DNA of 64,000 nucleotides from Carnegiea gigantea (taxonomy: Eukaryota > Streptophyta > Magnoliopsida > Caryophyllales > Cactaceae): contig JAKOGI010000347.1 in NCBI GenBank assembly GCA_029747015.1, positions 369,501 through 433,500 of the forward strand. The letters run 5' to 3'. Every line of letters starts with the position of its first letter. Positions within the stretch are counted from its first letter, which is position 1. This document shows, in pieces, positions 1 through 10,111 of the stretch. The translations under genes and the position numbers were made by a program. Under the pieces are notes generated by a model. It worked only from the letters and a program-made list of their open reading frames with translations. It searched no databases and was not told the origin of the DNA.

Positions 1-442
1 CCGCGCTCTTAGCTACACAGTTGCTGAATGGTTTGGTTGTGTAAGATTTTATTTGATCTTGGCATCTCTATTGCCTCACTCACCCGTCTATACTGTGATA
101 ATGTGAGTGCTACCTACATGACTGCAATCCTATTCAGCATGATCAGAGTAAACATATAGCTGTGGACTATCATTTTGTTCGTGAATGGATTGCTCATAGA
201 GATCTTATAGTTCATTATATCCTTACTGGTTTTCAGATTGCTAATATTTTTACTAAGGGTTTGTCTTCCCAACAATTTTTGTGTGTAAAATCCAAGCTGT
301 CTGTGCATCCCCCCCAACAGCTTGAGAGGGCATGATAGGAGATATACTAGAGATATAAATGTAAACTTATTTTGTATGTGTTTTATAAATACGAGGTGTT
401 GGCTCCTGGATTGGGTGAGCGATTATTCCATCTATTCACACG
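1..442 (+). mobile_element. 3' end of a short-LTR Copia element (duplicate copy 1), entering from the left edge
   Basis: The first 332 bases match the RNase H end of the Copia element at 56481-56812, and 333-442 match its 110-bp 3' LTR. The frame is broken by several stops. The polypurine tract (CTTGAGAGGGCA) lies just before the LTR, which starts TG at 333. Its terminal CA has become CG at 442. The bases after the LTR also match those after the second copy, so this is the same insertion event seen twice through duplication of the surrounding DNA, and not an independent insertion. Confidence 0.85.
333..442 (+). repeat. 110-bp Copia 3' LTR, copy 1
   Basis: It matches 56813-56922 and 51625-51734 over the full 110 bp. 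It begins TGATAGGAGATATA and ends with TCTATTCACACG where the others end CACA. The flank that follows, TAAGTGTTA, is shared with the copy at 56923. Confidence 0.85.
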
Positions 443-2383
443 TAAGTGTTACCAAGACTTCTATAAAAGAGGTTCTCGTACCGTACTCAAGAGCATGTCT
501 TAGGTGGAGAGTATATGCAGTATTAGCTAGACTTAGTTTTGTTTGTTACATAACTGATTTTAGTCATTAGCTCTAGGCTATGTTATCACTAGAAGAAAAA
601 ACCATTTATAGCAAAGATCTTCTGCAATAACGCACTGCAGTATTAGGCAACCTTGGTTTCGTTTATTACATAGTTGTAGACCTGGCAGAATCTGACCCGA
701 CCACCCCCGAAATTTTAGGGTTATGAACATGATTTTTCGACCCAAAATTCGTAATTGCCTGAACCCAAAAAACCCGAAAAATTCAGGTCTGAGTTGACCC
801 AACAGGTCAACTCCTATCATTTTTTGTGTGTTTTAAGCTGCTTGGACCGGTTCGTTTGTGGTTTATTTGTTTTTAAGCATGTGAATTTTTTTTAGTGATG
901 GTATAGATCATTTTAACTAAGTTAAAAGAAAATGGTAACAAAGTTTCTTATAATTTGCTTTATAGCCACCAATTGGAGTTTGATGATGGGAATTTGGAAG
1001 GAAAAGATCTAAATATAGTTGATAAAATTGCTTGTTAATTTTCTCACCTGAAACATATTATCGTTTATTTGTCTTTAAGCATTTGCAACTTATAATGATT
1101 TCATCTCTTAACATTATTATTGCAAAATGAATGTCAGCTCCTACTTTGCACCAACCTAGTGTGGGTAAGTTTTGTTCTAAATCTCGATTTCATGGCTCAT
1201 AGGCAAACCTCATCTTTGTTCTCATGACTTTATGACATTCCCAGCCCGTCTCGCCGACCTAATTCCAGAATGCAAAAATTATGTTCTTTTATTCAACTAC
1301 TGTTGTTTTGGATCCATGTATTTGAAAATTATCAATTTTAATGGCCGAAACTATCACTCTAAAATCCGCCGCCCCCAAAAAAAAAAGAGAATTAGTGACT
1401 TAGATTCAAAATTATTCCCCTCCCCATTATGTTGCAATTGATATTTATCTCTTAGATCCGTTCTCCCTAAGGACCTCAAAAGAATCAAAATGGACTGAAA
1501 TGATTGGTGGGTGAGTTTAGGGGTGGTTGTTGGGGAGGACAAAGAGATAGATGCTTAGCGGTATTCAAGCATATGCACGATGCATGGCTGGTGAATGCAG
1601 CAAAGGCGAAGGTATGATTGTATAGAACTCAACTGGCAAAGAGAATCAACCACAATAAGATTATCATCGAGCCTAATTATCTTTTGCTCATCCATTTTAG
1701 TGATTTTGATTTAGCTATAGATAATGATTTATTATTTATTAGCAGTAAATTCATGCTTTGCAATTGGTGCCATGTTAGGAGGGATGGTAACTTGAAGGGT
1801 CATGACTTGACCAAAGGAATCCTATGTAGGTAGAGCAGCTTTGGTGATTTTTTCCTGGATAGACTTCATCACATGTGCTTATGCATGTTTTATCAACAAA
1901 TTGATGTATGCCCTTTACAAACAAAAATAGATACTTCAAAAAAAAATTAAATTAAATTAATTCTCACTTAGCCAAATTGCAAACTTTAAAAAAAGCTTCA
2001 TACAAAGCACAAGTCAATACGAGTATAATAAAAACTAAACCACTAAATGTATTGGTTGGTTTGCCAGAGAGGTTAAGAGAGAAGACTTAAGATCTTCTAC
2101 ACATAAGTGCGCGTGGGTTCAAACCCCACAGCCAGCACTGTTTCCTGCTCTTTTTAAATTTATTTCTTATTTGCTAATTACTGACACTAACTTTTTAAAA
2201 AAATTACTGGTTTTTTCACTACATTAATTTTCATGATGAGTTCCTAGGTGATTTTAATTATTTATTTAACAAAGATTATCTATATTTTGTTGAATTTTCT
2301 TTGGTATTTATTTTTTAAAATGTGACTCCCTGTCGTATCATCGTATGAAATTGGCCTTGTACATGTCAATTACTACTGAATAA
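443..2383. repeat. Duplicated flank, copy 1 (partner 56923-58868)
   Basis: This non-coding AT-rich stretch matches 56923-58868 in the same orientation. Over the first ~400 bases I counted about 28 differences, roughly 93% identity. The offset between copies drifts only from 56480 to about 56487 over 2.3 kb, so few indels separate them. It contains no intact protein gene, only the tRNA-Leu relic at 2055-2137. Similarity stops abruptly near 2383, exactly where the GC-rich gypsy element begins. Confidence 0.8.
2055..2137 (+). pseudogene. tRNA-Leu(UAA) relic
   Basis: This 83-nt sequence aligns base for base with the better tRNA at 58542-58624. The anticodon arm (GAAGA, loop CTTAAGA, TCTTC; anticodon TAA), the T arm with B box GGTTCAAACCC and the acceptor pairing are kept. 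The D stem is damaged: CCA faces GAG where the other copy has CCC facing GGG. The variable-arm stem has one mismatch. The first T run after the gene is only three long, with TTTTT 14 bases downstream. It is probably a non-functional duplicate, though loss of charging is an inference. Confidence 0.7.
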
Positions 2384-2401
2384 GATTATCTACCACTTTT
2401 A

Positions 2402-2825
2402 ATGGGACCGGCGCGGGGTTGCCTTCTCCCGTTACCTTTTCCGAAGGATTTTCAGGCCCTGTGCCCGAGCTGTGAGCTCGCCGTGGCTGAGGAGGCTGTG
2501 GGGCGCTTCGAACTTCCGGAGCTTCCCCAAGTGATCTTTTATGCAATGCTTCTGAGTAAAGCCGAGAGGCTGGGGGTCTTGCACGAGCGAACGCTCCGGA
2601 TTATTAAGTCGGCCCTCACCGAGCTCCGTTAGAGTACCTTTGAGCCATGGGGGTGGTTGTACGGGGACCGAATTTTTGAAAGCCTGGTTCCAGGCAAAGG
2701 CAGAGCCAAAGGAGGAGAGCTCGACAGCTGGGCAATAGGAAGAGGACTCAGAGGCTGAGCAGGAGGATGAGAGCTCGGCAACCAAGGGGGCTGCCTCCCC
2801 ATCAGACGATGACAAGCATGAGTGA
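2402..2825 (+). pseudogene. Antisense small-ORF module A
   Basis: This is the first of four related plus-strand modules in the tail of the minus-strand gypsy. An ORF of 76 codons (2402-2632) carries an ALCP motif near residue 19 and then LPELPQVIFYAML, followed by an ERLGVL stretch. After a frame change the reading continues to an acidic end, PSDDDKHE, with a stop at 2823-2825. Modules B and D have the same order: ALCP (in D), QAxFYAM, then a proline-serine-acidic C-terminus. I do not recognise a biochemical function. Proteins of this kind occur in the antisense strand of Tat-type elements, which is recall and not something proven here. The leftmost part may be cut by the truncation at about 2384. 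Confidence 0.5.
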
Positions 2826-3252
2826 CGCCATCAAGGGATTCCCTGAACGTGCATCCTTTTTTTTTGGTATCATCTCTGTTATTAGTAATAAGATGACCGC
2901 GTTTTTCATGCCTTCTAAAATTTCACTACTTTGTGTGTCCATCTTAAATTGTGCTGATTGGATGGCCACATGGCTAAGGTAGGTTGGCCACTGGGCTCTT
3001 ATGGGTATCTACATGCATCCCAACACTCCAAAAAATGATGCCCAGGCATATATCCCTTCAGGAAGAGGTGGTACAATGGGAGAGAAGAGACAACGAGAGC
3101 TTGGCACTTCTCCCTCCCCCTTTATCATGGCGTTTCCTCTTCTTCGTGACACTGGGGAGATGGCTCTTTTTGTGAGGGAATCCTTCATCTGGCACTAGAG
3201 GAGAGCCACACATCCGCCTCGGCCCCTTCCAGAGGATTACCATAACCTATGC

Positions 3253-3585
3253 TTGCACTTTTCGTTGCCCGAGGCTGAGGGAGCAGTACTCGATTTTAGG
3301 CTCCCTAAGATGGTCCAGGCGACATTCTACGCTATGCTGTCGAATAATGCCGTAGAGTTGGGTGTTGTGAGCAGTTTTATTATCAGTGACCGGAAGTCAA
3401 ACCTCGTGGGCTTGAGGTGGACATGCTTCGAGGCTTGGACGAGTCGTACCAGTCACGAATTGAGGGAGGCGCGACTTCGGCAACGGCCCGTCACAGTGGA
3501 AACTCGTGGATCTTCGGACGGTCAGGAAGAGAGCTCGTAATCGACCGGCGCCCCGCCCCCTTCCAGTGACGAGGAGCGATCTTAG
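3253..3585 (+). pseudogene. Antisense small-ORF module B
   Basis: The ORF 3253-3540 (95 codons) contains LPKMVQATFYAML, then NAVELGVV, then GLRWTCFEAW, which align with the same region of modules A, C and D. An in-frame TAA at 3538-3540 interrupts it. Directly after, the frame continues with GAPPPSSDEERS and stops at 3583-3585, matching the end of module D. Downstream, AATAATAAAATGG near 3647 could act as a poly(A) signal and resembles AGTAATAAGATGA near 2884 behind module A. The modules therefore look like duplicated gene units with their own 3' ends. Function unknown. Confidence 0.5.
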
Positions 3586-3740
3586 ATTTTGCTTGAATTT
3601 TCCCTTTGTATCGCACTTTGCTTACGCCTCCCCCTTGGGCGCTTTCAATAATAAAATGGCGTTTATTTGTCCTAAGGGACCGTCTTCTCCCCATATTACG
3701 CCGCGTTCTTATGTTAAATGTTTTTCTCTGAGTTCAAAGA

Positions 3741-4214
3741 GTGTTTGAACCTCACTTTAGGTTAGAATTTCAGGCTGCAGGAGCCACATGGCGAGGACAG
3801 AGTGGTTGGCTGCCCCCTCGAAAAATGCGTTCCCTTGGAGGTCATCTTCCTCTCTTTATAAAAGAGGGTAAAATCCCAAGAGAATTTCATAGCTTTCTTT
3901 CACGCATGAAAACAGAGAAAAGTAGAAGGGCTAGAGAGAGAATGAAAATGAACCTTTTTGCTAACTTTGCCAACACCGATCATAGCTTGGACAACCGCGG
4001 CCTCTACCTCCGCTTTGACTACCGCGGCCTCTACCTCCGCTTTGATCTCGGGGTAGCCACACGATGTGCCCATGACTCCCATGTTCCTGAGATAGAGCAG
4101 GCAATCTTTTATGCTATGGTGATAGGTGATGTAGTCGAGCTGGGACTTTCCCGCCGACTCACAATGGACTATAATGATGTGGGCCATGCGGAAGCTGGAC
4201 TGGGGCCCCGTTGA
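3741..4214 (+). pseudogene. Antisense small-ORF module C
   Basis: An open frame of 157 codons whose second half holds VPEIEQAIFYAMV followed by VVELGLS, the hallmark of this module family. It also contains a short direct repeat at about 3998-4046, where a 24-bp unit coding RGLYLRFD is present twice. The first half has no recognisable match to the other modules. The acidic PPSSDEE tail is absent, and the distance to the motif in module D is only about 410 bp against about 780 bp between the other motifs. Module C is therefore probably deleted at its 3' end. Confidence 0.4.
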
Positions 4215-4772
4215 GTCTTGGCTCGTAGACATTGACCGCAGGCTCAAGGGAGCGCAGGCTTCTCAGCTTGCCAACCCGCTAGCAGGGGCTACGCCACCGG
4301 GCGACCTTACGAGGAGAAGGGTGTCCTCCTTTCCCACCTTCCAGGACACCACACACACGGCGGAATATGTCAGAGACAACCTCTACTGGTCTGTGAGCGA
4401 ATCTTCAAGCCTCCATCCGAACCTGCTCCCCTTGCATTTCGTAGCACTTTGCCCCGAATTCGACCATATTGTGGCGATGCAATTTGCCCATGTCGCCCAA
4501 ATTCCTAAGATGGTACAAGCCATCTTCTATGCCGTGGTGATCAACGACGTAGCAGAGTAAGGCTTTTGAGCAGGGAGACCATGAGAAGCCTGATGTTCAA
4601 CTTACAGGAGCTGAGGTAGGACATTGTCGAGGCATGGCTGCTGTCTATCGAGGAAAGGCTCAGGGACATCCAAGTACCTCGCCTTGTCAAGACAATTTAT
4701 AATCCTCGACCGCGCCCGGAAGTAACTTCAAGATTGAGGGATGCGCCTCCCCCCTCGAGTGATGAGGAGTAA
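4174..4772 (+). pseudogene. Antisense small-ORF module D
   Basis: The open part (4174-4560) carries FVALCPEFDH, then IPKMVQAIFYAVV and INDVAE, and ends at a TAA. The remaining frame continues through a WLLSIEERLR-like stretch to DAPPPSSDEE, with a stop at 4770-4772. GTAATAAAG near 4832 follows, at the same relative place as the AATAAA-like motifs behind modules A and B. This is the best-preserved copy of the modular arrangement. It precedes the first 59-bp repeat array. Function unknown. Confidence 0.5.
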
Positions 4773-4919
4773 GCTGTAGAGACTGATTGTACTCTTTTTC
4801 GTTTGTACACATATCATGTAACAATCTGGTTGTAATAAAGATTCCCTTTTATCACAACTCGCCTCTTTCTTTATACCGCTTGTTGGCATATATATTTGAT
4901 TAATATGACAGCGCTGGCC

Positions 4920-5600
4920 ATGTCAGTGGTCGGCCATAAGGCCGTGTGCCGGGGACTTTAGCCCCTATCAAGACCCACAGCATAGTGAGCATTCGCTGGT
5001 CGTTCCGAGAGGCCTCTAGCCCCTAGTTGGGCTAGAGGCATAACTGTCGGCCTTAACGTCATGCAGGATCCTTAGCCCCTACTAGGGTTAGGAGTGCAGC
5101 GACCGGCCATAAGGCTGTGCTCTGGGACCCTTAGCCCCCACTGGGGCTAAGCGTGTAGCGACCGGCCATGAGACCGTGCTATGGGACCCTTAGCCCCCAA
5201 TGGGGCCAAGAGTGTAGCGAGCGGCTGTATGGCCATGCTCTAAGACCCTTAGCCCTTACTGGGGCTAAGAGTGTAGCAACCGGCCATAAGACCGTACTTT
5301 GAGACCCTTAGCCCCTACTGGGGTTAAGAGTGTAGCGACCAGCTGTGAGGCCATGCTCTGGGACCCTTAGCCCCAACTGGGGCTAAAAGTGTAGCAGCGG
5401 TGGGGCTGTGTTCTGGGACACTTAGCCTCCACTAAGGCTAAAAGTGTAGCGACCAGTCACAAGGTCATGCTTTAGACCCTTAGCCCCTACTGGGGTTAAG
5501 AGTGCAGCAACCGGCCGTAAGGCCATACTCTGGGACCCTTAGCCCCCACTGGGCCTAAGAGCGAAGTGGCCGACCGTAAAGCTGGGCTTTCAAATGTCGC
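4920..5600. repeat. Tandem array 1 of a ~59-bp repeat (about 11 units)
   Basis: The unit is about 59 bp and contains two inverted repeats: CTTAGCCCC/GGGGCTAAG around a CACT loop, and CGGCC/GGCCG around a 4-base loop. Units are imperfect; in this array the 4-base loop is most often ATAA. Orientation is the same as array 2 at 8870-9805. The array sits upstream of the antisense gene. Arrays of this sort behind pol are a known feature of Retand-like elements. Confidence 0.85.
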
Positions 5601-5721
5601 ATATCTCCCTAACCTAAAGTTTCTGGTTCATAAGGGGAGTGATGAAAGGCCGCCACGTGACACCGATTGAGATAGTTTGTACCTTTTAGGAGTCTCTAGG
5701 GAGTATTTCATCTCTCTGCTC

Positions 5722-5727
5722 TATATA
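5722..5727 (+). promoter_or_regulatory. Candidate TATA box of the antisense gene
   Basis: TATATA in the context GCTCTATATACGAGG lies about 270 bp before the ATG at 5995, on the coding strand of the antisense gene and just after repeat array 1. The position fits a core promoter with a leader of about 240 nt. Activity is inferred from position only. Confidence 0.4.
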
Positions 5728-5994
5728 CGAGGTTTAGCCTCAACGAAAAAGGTCATTTTCTCCTTGCATACTTGAGCTATTTAGGGAGAAAAGCGATTCC
5801 TAGAGAGGGAAGCTCTATCCTCTTTCCTCATCCCCCATTCGAACTCACTGTAGCGTCTCAACCCCCTTCTTTGTATCTTCAAAGGCTTTACTTGAGTGTT
5901 CATCCTCATCTTCAAACTATTCCCCTGAATCTTCATCTCTTGTGGGTACATCCTCGTACCCTCTTCAAACATTGTTTGTTATACTTGTATAATT

Positions 5995-8479
5995 ATGCCT
6001 TCGTCTTACTCATCCAGTGGGGACGTTCCTAAAGGGTTGGCCGGTCCCTCAGTGGAGGGCTGCCATCTGCAATTTCTTAGCCTTATGACCTTTATCGATG
6101 GTCGGGCAGTTACGGGCATCCCCCGAAGAAATCAATATAGGGAACCCAAAAATATTCCCTACGCGGTGCCTCTTTTTGTACCAAGCACTCCCTTGTGGTC
6201 TGGTTGCGAGTACTCCTCCACCCCTAGTATCCTCAATCCTGAGGTGAAGGTCTCATACCCATGGGAGATTATGATTACTGACTATATGACTGATTTTTAG
6301 GTACGAAGAACGGAAAAAACCAAGTCAATTTCCGGCATCAGATCTCCGAACAAGTTGTTAGTCGAGGGCATGCAAGGTAACCGCTATTCTGCCCCAAGCT
6401 CATCAAAATCGGGGGTTGAGGTGACCTTGACTAGTACTAGCTCTACCTCAGGGGGGTCAACCTCCTCCTCTTCTGATGGGTCGTCGAGACATTTGTCCTC
6501 GGAGGGAGCATCGACGAGATTCTCATCCCATGAACGGCCTTCTACTTTAGGAAAGTCTATACTTAAGAGGAAAGGTCATTCTCCTGTGGGACTAGTCCCT
6601 GAGATTGTGGTGGAGGGGCCAGAGTTCCTTGGGGGCCCTATCTCACTTGGACCCGCAGGATGGTCTGGGTAGTCACTTTCCTAACCCTAAGATCGTTCCT
6701 AAGTTAAAGAGGACATCCCTCGAGAAGCAATACCTCCTGCCTGCAGGGTACACCTTAGTAATCCCTAAGGCACATGCGAACCTGAACGAGCCGCCCACCA
6801 TATGTATAGCAGTTTATCACACGGCTCTCAACTACGGTCTCAGATTTCCTCTTCACCGGTGATTGAGAGATTTTGAACAAGTGCTAATCGGCGCCCGCAC
6901 AAGTTGTACCTACATCGTGGCACAACATTTGCTATTTTATCGGGACTTGCGAACTGCACAGCCTTACCTGTACGGCATGAATGTTTAGTCTCGTACATAC
7001 CGTCCAAAGGGCTCCCAAGGGTACCGGGGACTTGGGATGGTATTGTTTTAATAACAAGTCAGGATTCATGACGACCATCGAGAAGAAGTTCAAAAGTGAA
7101 GTATTGGAAATATGACTTCCTCTTTGTCCACCGGGAGTTAGGTTGAGGAAATGTTCCTAACTGGAACGAGGGTAAGCTAGTTAGGAACCCCTTCGGGGAA
7201 CCTACGGCTGAAGAGAGGAAGACGGCCACTACTTCCAATTCTACATGTGGGAGGACGATAAGCCCTGTCCCATCCCCAAGTTTATGGCTCAGGCAATAGA
7301 ATCGGTGAAGGGCCCTGAGAGGAAGAGGAGCAAGTCTAGTGATAGGGAACCCTTGAATTGGCTCCCTAAGTTAAGGTTTTTTAGAAACGACTTCTTCCTT
7401 GCCGCATCAGGCCTTCTGATCCTTAAGAATTTTTCTAAGGGTATTGGACGTTCCTATGTTAGTCAGCCTTTCTGTTGGGTTCTAACCTGACTTCCCTTTT
7501 GTTTTATATAGAGCAAGCGAGAGCGAGGTCGACAATCTTTGAGACCGAGGATGCCACTCTTGAGCAAGTGGCCGTCGAGGCCAAGTGCCGTCGGGAAGAG
7601 GAAAGACAGTGCCTTATGAACCAGTAAGCCAAGAAGGTACGCTCTAGAACCTTCTTTGCCCCCTTCATCGTGACCCTTAGCTCGGGGTAAACTGATAAGT
7701 TATTTTGGCCGCAAGCACTCCCTCTAGTACCACGCGGGAAGAAGGCCGCAATCAGCTTACCGGTTCGTAAGCACCAACGAACTGAGGGTCGCCCTGACGA
7801 GACCGCGGCGTCTGCCCCTACCCATGCGGGGGAAGCAGGAGTCGAACAGTCTAGCCCTCGGCACTCTGGAAGCAGGTCTGCTGGGGACCACACCCTCGGT
7901 GCCCAAGAGCACATCGTCGCCCCCCGAAAGACTGTAGGGGCTTCTTCTTAGGCTGTCGGCGGCTCTCCCCTGAGTGCCCAACGGCCGTCCACAAACTTTA
8001 TCGAGGCTGACCCCGCGACCAAGTTTTCACTTATCCAGGACTTAGTTAAGTCTTAGGACTTGGCGACCTCGGGCACCTTGGATCCCCTCAAGATTACCGA
8101 GGAGGAGATGACAATGGTAGAAGCGTTCGCTCGAGGGGTAAGAGCTGTGATAGAGTGCCGAAGGCTGGAGGGGCTGGTAACTCGGCATCAGCGGCGCTGG
8201 GAAAAGCTGAAGGCTGAACAAGACGCCCGAGAGGCCGAGAAAAAAGAATTGCAGCACCAGCTGGATGACGCACTTTCAAAGGCTAAGACTGAAGTGGCCA
8301 GGGGGGCTGAAAGGGCAGCTCAAGCCAGGAAGCAAGGCTATCAACAGGGCCGTGCCGATACCTTAGGGTATTTGTACAAGGTCTTGGTAACACTGGCCCA
8401 AGAATTTCAGGAGGATAGCTATTTTGAGGCCTACCTCCACTATGTCGACGAGCGCCAGCCGGTCGAGGACGAGGACTGA
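5995..8479 (+). pseudogene. Antisense gene of the Tat/Retand element (putative gypsy-type transposon protein), broken
   Basis: The start ATG at 5995 opens a 101-codon stretch containing PKNIPYAVPLFVPSTPLWSG, then EVKVSYPW, ended by TAG at 6298-6300. A serine-rich low-complexity part follows (6355-6672). Next comes a conserved block LPAGYTLVIPKAHANLNEP (6605-6862), then broken frames to PCPIPKFMAQAI (7245-7490). A likely intron ends at an AG before 7512. The last exon (8060-8479) encodes a charged coiled coil with GYQQGRADTLGYL and ends EDED. This layout matches the plant 'putative gypsy type transposon' proteins found antisense to pol in Tat-lineage elements. At least three stops or shifts separate the blocks, so this copy cannot make the full protein. 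Its role in the element's life cycle is unknown. Confidence 0.65.
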
Positions 8480-8869
8480 GACCCCGAGGAGGTGGAGTTT
8501 ATTTATCCTTCTGGTGAGGCTGATGGTGCAGGGGATGAGGCCACTAACCCCTTGGATGCTAATGTCGGGGCTTCATAAGATGAGGGCCGTGAGGATAGTG
8601 CAGAGGCCGATGTGTGACCCCCCTCTTTCCTTGTTCTTTCTTCTTTATCTTCTTCCTTTCTTTTTTTTTTTTTTAAAGGGTGCATTCGCACTTTATTAAT
8701 GAAAGAAAGAAAAAAAAAAGTTCATTTCTAATAGCCATGCTCCTTTCATTGCTCATTCTTCTATTATGTACTTGTTCTTTCATTTTAGCTTGCATTTTCA
8801 TTCTTCATACACCATAGGGCAGTAGCCCCTAATCGAAAGAACAAGTAATGTGTCATTTTGGCAAGGTAC
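8480..8869 (+). other. 3' flank of the antisense gene
   Basis: Non-coding. It holds a pyrimidine-rich stretch ending in a long T run near 8660-8680 and a mirror-like A-rich run GAAAGAAAGAAAAAAAAAAG near 8700-8720. A readthrough transcript from the antisense gene would cross these. No gene is visible. Confidence 0.5.
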
Positions 8870-9805
8870 TGACAGACCCTTAGCTGGCCTTGGGGCTAAG
8901 AGTGTAGCGACCGGCTATAAGGTCGTGCTCTAGGACCGTTAGCCCCCACTGGAGCTAAGAGTGTAACGACTAGCCGTAAGACCGTGCTATGGGACCCTTA
9001 GCCTCCACTGGGGCTAAGAGTATAGCGACCGGCCGTAAGGCTGTGCTCTGAGACTCTTAGCCAGGCTAAGGGTGTAGCGACCAGCCGCAAGGCCGTGCTC
9101 TGAGACCTTTAGCCCTCACTGGGGCCAAAAGCATAGCGACCGGCTGCAAGGTTGTGCTCTGAGAGTCTTAACCCTCACTGGATCTAAGAGTGTAGCGACC
9201 GGCCGTAAGGCCATACTTTGAGACCTTTAGCCCTCACTGGGGCCAAGGGCGTCGCGACCGGCTGCAAGGCGGTACTCTGGTACCCTTAGCCCCTACTAGG
9301 GCTAAGGGTGTAGTGATCAGCCGTAAGGCCGTGCTCTGAGACTCTTAGCCCCCGCTGAGACTAAAAGTGTAGTGACCGGCCGCAAGGCCGTGCTCTTAGA
9401 CTTTTAGCCCCTACTGAGTGTAGCAACCGGTCGCAAGGCCGTGCTCTGAAACTCTTTGCCCTCACTAGGGCCAAGAGCATAGTGACCAGCCGCAAGGTCG
9501 TGCTCTGATCCCCTTAGCCCCCACTAGGGCTAAGGGTACAGCGATCAACCGTAAGGCTGTGCTCTAAGACTCTTAGCCCCCAGTGGAGCTAAGAGTATAA
9601 CGATCGACCGCAAGGCTGTGCTCTGAGACCCTTAGCCCCCACTGGGGCCAAGACTGTAGCGACTGGCCGTAAGGCCGTGCTCTGGGACCCTTAGCCCCTA
9701 TTGGGGCTAAGAGTGTAGCGACTGGCTGGAAGGTCATGCTCTGAAACCCTTAGCGCCTACGGGGGCTAAGAGTGTAGTGACTGGCTGTAAGGTCGTGCCC
9801 ATGGA
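8870..9805. repeat. Tandem array 2 of the ~59-bp repeat (about 16 units)
   Basis: Same unit and orientation as array 1. By eye, about 16 units each hold the hairpin with a 4-base loop. On the plus strand the loops read GTAA (7), GCAA (7), GGAA (1) and ATAA (1), so 15 of 16 fit the GNRA pattern. The stems vary but mostly stay paired through G-C and G-U pairs. The second inverted repeat (CTTAGCCCC/GGGGCTAAG) is also kept in most units. The array lies between the antisense gene and the integrase end. Confidence 0.85.
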
Positions 9806-10111
9806 AAGGTAAGATTGCGTATGAGTGCGAAGGTGGCCACTATAGGCTTTTTATTGCTTGTAATCAAGGAATACATAACCAGTAAATGTAAACAAAAGCA
9901 TGACCCTAAGTGTAGTCCACAGGTTGCTGCTATGCCAGGTTCACGGTATAGGAGAGCCGCTAACGGTCTCGAGGTGATACATTCTGGGGCGGACTTAAGA
10001 AGTAACTTTGTATGCGCCTTCCCAATTAGCAATAAGTTTACCATGTTCTCTTGCGTGAGCGACGACTTCCATATGCCGGAGAACGAGGTCGCCTACATGG
10101 ATTGGCTGTAA
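9806..10111 (-). pseudogene. Tail of the gypsy integrase, degenerate
   Basis: Minus-strand reading after the stop at 10112 gives a VGDLVLR-like and an NWEGAYKV-like block, the usual C-terminal part of Tat-type integrases, then degenerates toward repeat array 2. It is separated from the main integrase frame by a stop codon. Confidence 0.45.

Noticed and set aside
8870..9805. CRISPR array
   Set aside because: Whole ~59-bp units repeat without unique spacers, and the DNA is plant nuclear; it is a tandem repeat of a retrotransposon.
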